Assembly: GCA_038147395.1 (NCBI GenBank)
Contig: JAYQTM010000001.1
Span: 1,364,001 to 1,428,000, forward strand
Reading direction: 5' to 3'
DNA from: Eutrophovita brisbanensis
GTDB lineage: Bacteria; Pseudomonadota; Gammaproteobacteria; Burkholderiales; Eutrophovitaceae
DNA length: 64,000 bases
Part shown: piece after piece, positions 62,167 to 64,000 of the stretch
How the letters are laid out: every line of letters starts with the position of its first letter
How positions within the stretch are numbered: position 1 is the first letter of the stretch
Program-made: the position numbers and the translations under genes
Notes under the pieces: generated by a model
What the model was told of the DNA's origin: nothing
Databases searched by the model: none
Seen by the model: the letters and a program-made list of their open reading frames with translations, nothing else

Positions 62167-63009
62167 GTGCAACAAGAATATGTATCGTTAGACGGAAACC
62201 GACGTCTTGCTTATCTATCCTGGGGCAATCCTCAATCCTCGGAAACGGTGATTTGCGTGCATGGTCTAACGAGAAACGCACATGACTTCGACGTTCTGAG
62301 CTCGACACTCTGTGACAAAGCACGAATCATCAGCATTGATGTTGCCGGTCGAGGGCACAGCGATTGGCTTGAAGACCCGGCAGCATACAATTACCCAACA
62401 TACTGCTCGGATGCCAAACTCCTGTGCCAAGCGCTCGACATCGAAAGCGCCCACTGGATTGGCACGTCAATGGGTGGGCTGATTGGTATGTTTCTCGCGG
62501 CGGAGAACTCGGGCTTGATCAAATCTCTAGTGATGAACGATGTAGGACCTTACATCCCATTAGAAGCACTCGATCGGATCAAAACCTACGTCGGGTCTGA
62601 TAAAACATTCATGAATATCGAGGCTGCAGTCGCTTACTTTCAAGCCACTTTGTCTGGATTTGGGCAACTGACAGACACGCAGTGGAACAATCTAGCGGTC
62701 CACTCGCTCGTCCAAGAAAATGGGACTTACCGTCTGAATTACGATCCACGAATAGCCAACAATTTTTCTACCGTATCAAATGACGTCTCACTCTGGGATG
62801 TTTGGAAAGAGGTAAATTGCCCAGCTCTCGTAATTCGCGGCTCGGATTCAGATTTATTGACTAAGGAAACCTGGCACCGGATGCAAACCGGAAAACCATT
62901 AGTCGAACTGATTAGCTTCTCGAACGTGGGTCATGCACCAGCCTTGTTAGATGATGAACAAATTCACGCGGTCGAGCGATTCATTGAAGAGCACTTCGAA
63001 AAACCTTGA
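62167..63009 (+). CDS. Alpha/beta hydrolase
   Basis: 280 residues from a GTG. 'VICVHGLTRNAHDFDVLSS' holds the oxyanion hole, 'GTSMGG' the nucleophile Ser, 'IRGSDSDLL' the acid and 'NVGHAPALLDDE' the catalytic His. Related to esterases and lactonases. Its stop overlaps the dgoK start region, so a lactonase role beside the dgo genes is plausible but unproved. Confidence 0.87.
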   Translation: MQQEYVSLDGNRRLAYLSWGNPQSSETVICVHGLTRNAHDFDVLSSTLCDKARIISIDVAGRGHSDWLEDPAAYNYPTYCSDAKLLCQALDIESAHWIGTSMGGLIGMFLAAENSGLIKSLVMNDVGPYIPLEALDRIKTYVGSDKTFMNIEAAVAYFQATLSGFGQLTDTQWNNLAVHSLVQENGTYRLNYDPRIANNFSTVSNDVSLWDVWKEVNCPALVIRGSDSDLLTKETWHRMQTGKPLVELISFSNVGHAPALLDDEQIHAVERFIEEHFEKP

Positions 63010-63920
63010 GACTCTCATCAAATATGTTGCTAATCGACTGGGGAACCACATCACTAAGACTGTTTGAGGTGAATGACTCAGGCGAAATACTCGGCCACAG
63101 GAGATCGAACCAGGGAATCTCCCAGATTCATCGCAATCAATTCGAGACAATTCTTGTCGAGGAGATTTCCGCCTTTAGCGAGATCGAACATATCTTTTTA
63201 TGCGGCATGATTGGGAGCTCTCAAGGCCACTGGCCAACAACGTATATAGAAACCCCGGCTGACAAAACCACTTACATCGAACATTCGAGATCAGTCACCA
63301 GCACGCATCCGCAACTTGCGAACCGCAGGATCGTCATCATGCCGGGCGTACGTCACGAAGACAAAACTGGAAAAATCGAGGTCATGCGTGGGGAAGAGGC
63401 GCAAATATTTGGGTTTTGCTCAACTCAACCGAATTTCAGAGGTACTGTTATTCTTCCGGGAACTCACAGCAAATGGGTACAAATTCAAGATGGAACAATT
63501 ATCGATATAAAGACATATATGACAGGGGAATTGTTTCAAACAATTTGTGCGAACACAATTTTGCAACACACCACCGCAAGCGATAAAGAGATTTCTCCTG
63601 ATTTATTTAGCCAAGGTGTGCGAGCGGCGATGACTGGCGAATCGATAGTCAACACCATGTTTCAATCGAGAACTCAGGTACTAAACGATAGATGGAACAC
63701 CGCTGAAGCAACCAGTTTTCTATCTGGTTTATTGATTGGGAGCGAGCTTCACAATCAAGCCGGGATACACGAAACAATCGTGGTTATTGGCGAATCGAAG
63801 TTAGCTCATTTGTATAAAAGCGCATTCAAACATTTCAACGTGGATATCACTTTGTACGACGACTCAATTATTAGCGGATGCAGCACCTTTCTTCATCCAT
63901 CTCATAAAGAGTCCCCATGA
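63006..63920 (+). CDS. dgoK: 2-dehydro-3-deoxygalactonokinase
   Basis: 304 residues. 'LLIDWGTTSLRLFEV' is the phosphate-binding start and 'MRGEEAQIFGFCS' with 'LPGTHSKWVQI' are diagnostic of DgoK. An alternative ATG lies at 63024. It phosphorylates 2-keto-3-deoxygalactonate. Overlaps the next gene by 4 nt (ATGA). Confidence 0.93.
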   Translation: MRLSSNMLLIDWGTTSLRLFEVNDSGEILGHRRSNQGISQIHRNQFETILVEEISAFSEIEHIFLCGMIGSSQGHWPTTYIETPADKTTYIEHSRSVTSTHPQLANRRIVIMPGVRHEDKTGKIEVMRGEEAQIFGFCSTQPNFRGTVILPGTHSKWVQIQDGTIIDIKTYMTGELFQTICANTILQHTTASDKEISPDLFSQGVRAAMTGESIVNTMFQSRTQVLNDRWNTAEATSFLSGLLIGSELHNQAGIHETIVVIGESKLAHLYKSAFKHFNVDITLYDDSIISGCSTFLHPSHKESP

Positions 63921-64000
63921 CATTTGAAGAGGCTTTCAACGCCTGTCCGCTTATCTCGATCCTGCGAGGTATCGAACCCAATCAGGCAATACCGGTTGCA
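63917..64000 (+). CDS. dgoA: 2-dehydro-3-deoxy-6-phosphogalactonate aldolase, 3' end outside window
   Basis: The ATG overlaps the dgoK stop. The 28 visible residues 'ACPLISILRGIEPNQA' match the start of KDPG/KDPGal aldolases ('LPLIAILRGI.P.EA'). With dgoK it gives De Ley-Doudoroff galactonate breakdown. Confidence 0.85.
   Translation, partial: MTFEEAFNACPLISILRGIEPNQAIPVA

Noticed and set aside
1..64000. CRISPR array or cas genes
   Set aside because: No regularly spaced short repeats and no cas-like proteins were seen.

Overview
The window looks like a chromosomal piece of a marine gammaproteobacterium. The evidence is a proteorhodopsin with a complete retinal pathway (crtE, crtI, crtB, crtY, blh), a class GN sortase with its VIT/VWA target protein, soxXAB, many small Sec-exported proteins, and a lysC / tRNA-Ser(GCT) / tRNA-Arg(ACG) neighbourhood typical of gammaproteobacteria. 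I cannot place it below class.

Layout. (1) 1-7 kb: a VOC-protein tail, small exported proteins, a copper-handling operon on the minus strand (small exported protein, TolC-like lipoprotein, Tat multicopper oxidase, CusF-like protein) with a perfect 9-5-9 inverted repeat over its promoter, an MDR dehydrogenase and a CitE-like lyase. (2) 6.9-14.9 kb: two tRNA-Arg genes of the same orientation bracket a LprI-like protein and the photosystem operon. The rhodopsin has Gln at the spectral tuning position, which predicts blue absorption. As written, crtI carries two frame changes and crtY one in-frame TAA. (3) 15-24 kb: lysC and tRNA-Ser(GCT), followed by a repeat-rich hotspot. Copies of the tRNA 3' end plus about 70 bp of flank recur at 17.05 and 17.88 kb, and they delimit two sub-kilobase cassettes of unknown small genes with no integrase. 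An exact 84-bp repeat and an exact 159-bp repeat (the start of a VanZ-like gene) form two pairs of identical flanks around two different genes. The sortase pair lies inside. (4) 24-28.5 kb: a di-heme oxidoreductase with two paralogous cysteine-rich exported proteins that share a twin C-x10-C pattern, an adhesin-E-like protein, and a Tat amidohydrolase. (5) 28.7-41 kb: genes resembling scattered aromatic or xenobiotic catabolism: ChrR-like cupin, exported intradiol dioxygenase, two tautomerases (one with the full cis-CaaD/Cg10062 catalytic set), FAD monooxygenase, quinone reductase, hydrolase, YdhR-like protein, SDR and a 2OG-Fe dioxygenase. A sulfatase-like protein here has lost nearly all catalytic residues. 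(6) 41-56 kb: Sel1 proteins, a SUMF1-fold protein without the FGE cysteines, cytochromes c, a SOUL protein, a fused SoxYZ-like carrier, a PQQ sugar dehydrogenase-like protein, hpf, ytoQ, an aldo/keto reductase, a sulfurtransferase and a beta-hydroxyacid dehydrogenase. (7) 56-64 kb: PlsC-like acyltransferase, soxB-soxX-soxA, a CoA-transferase, a hydrolase, and dgoK-dgoA running off the window.

The genes suggest a photoheterotroph that supplements growth with light and thiosulfate oxidation and uses sugar acids and aromatic-type substrates. Eight reading-frame disruptions occur in seven genes, about half at mononucleotide runs. Some of them may therefore be sequencing errors rather than true pseudogenes, and I flag each one. 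All assignments come from reading the sequence and remembered family motifs; no database search was run.
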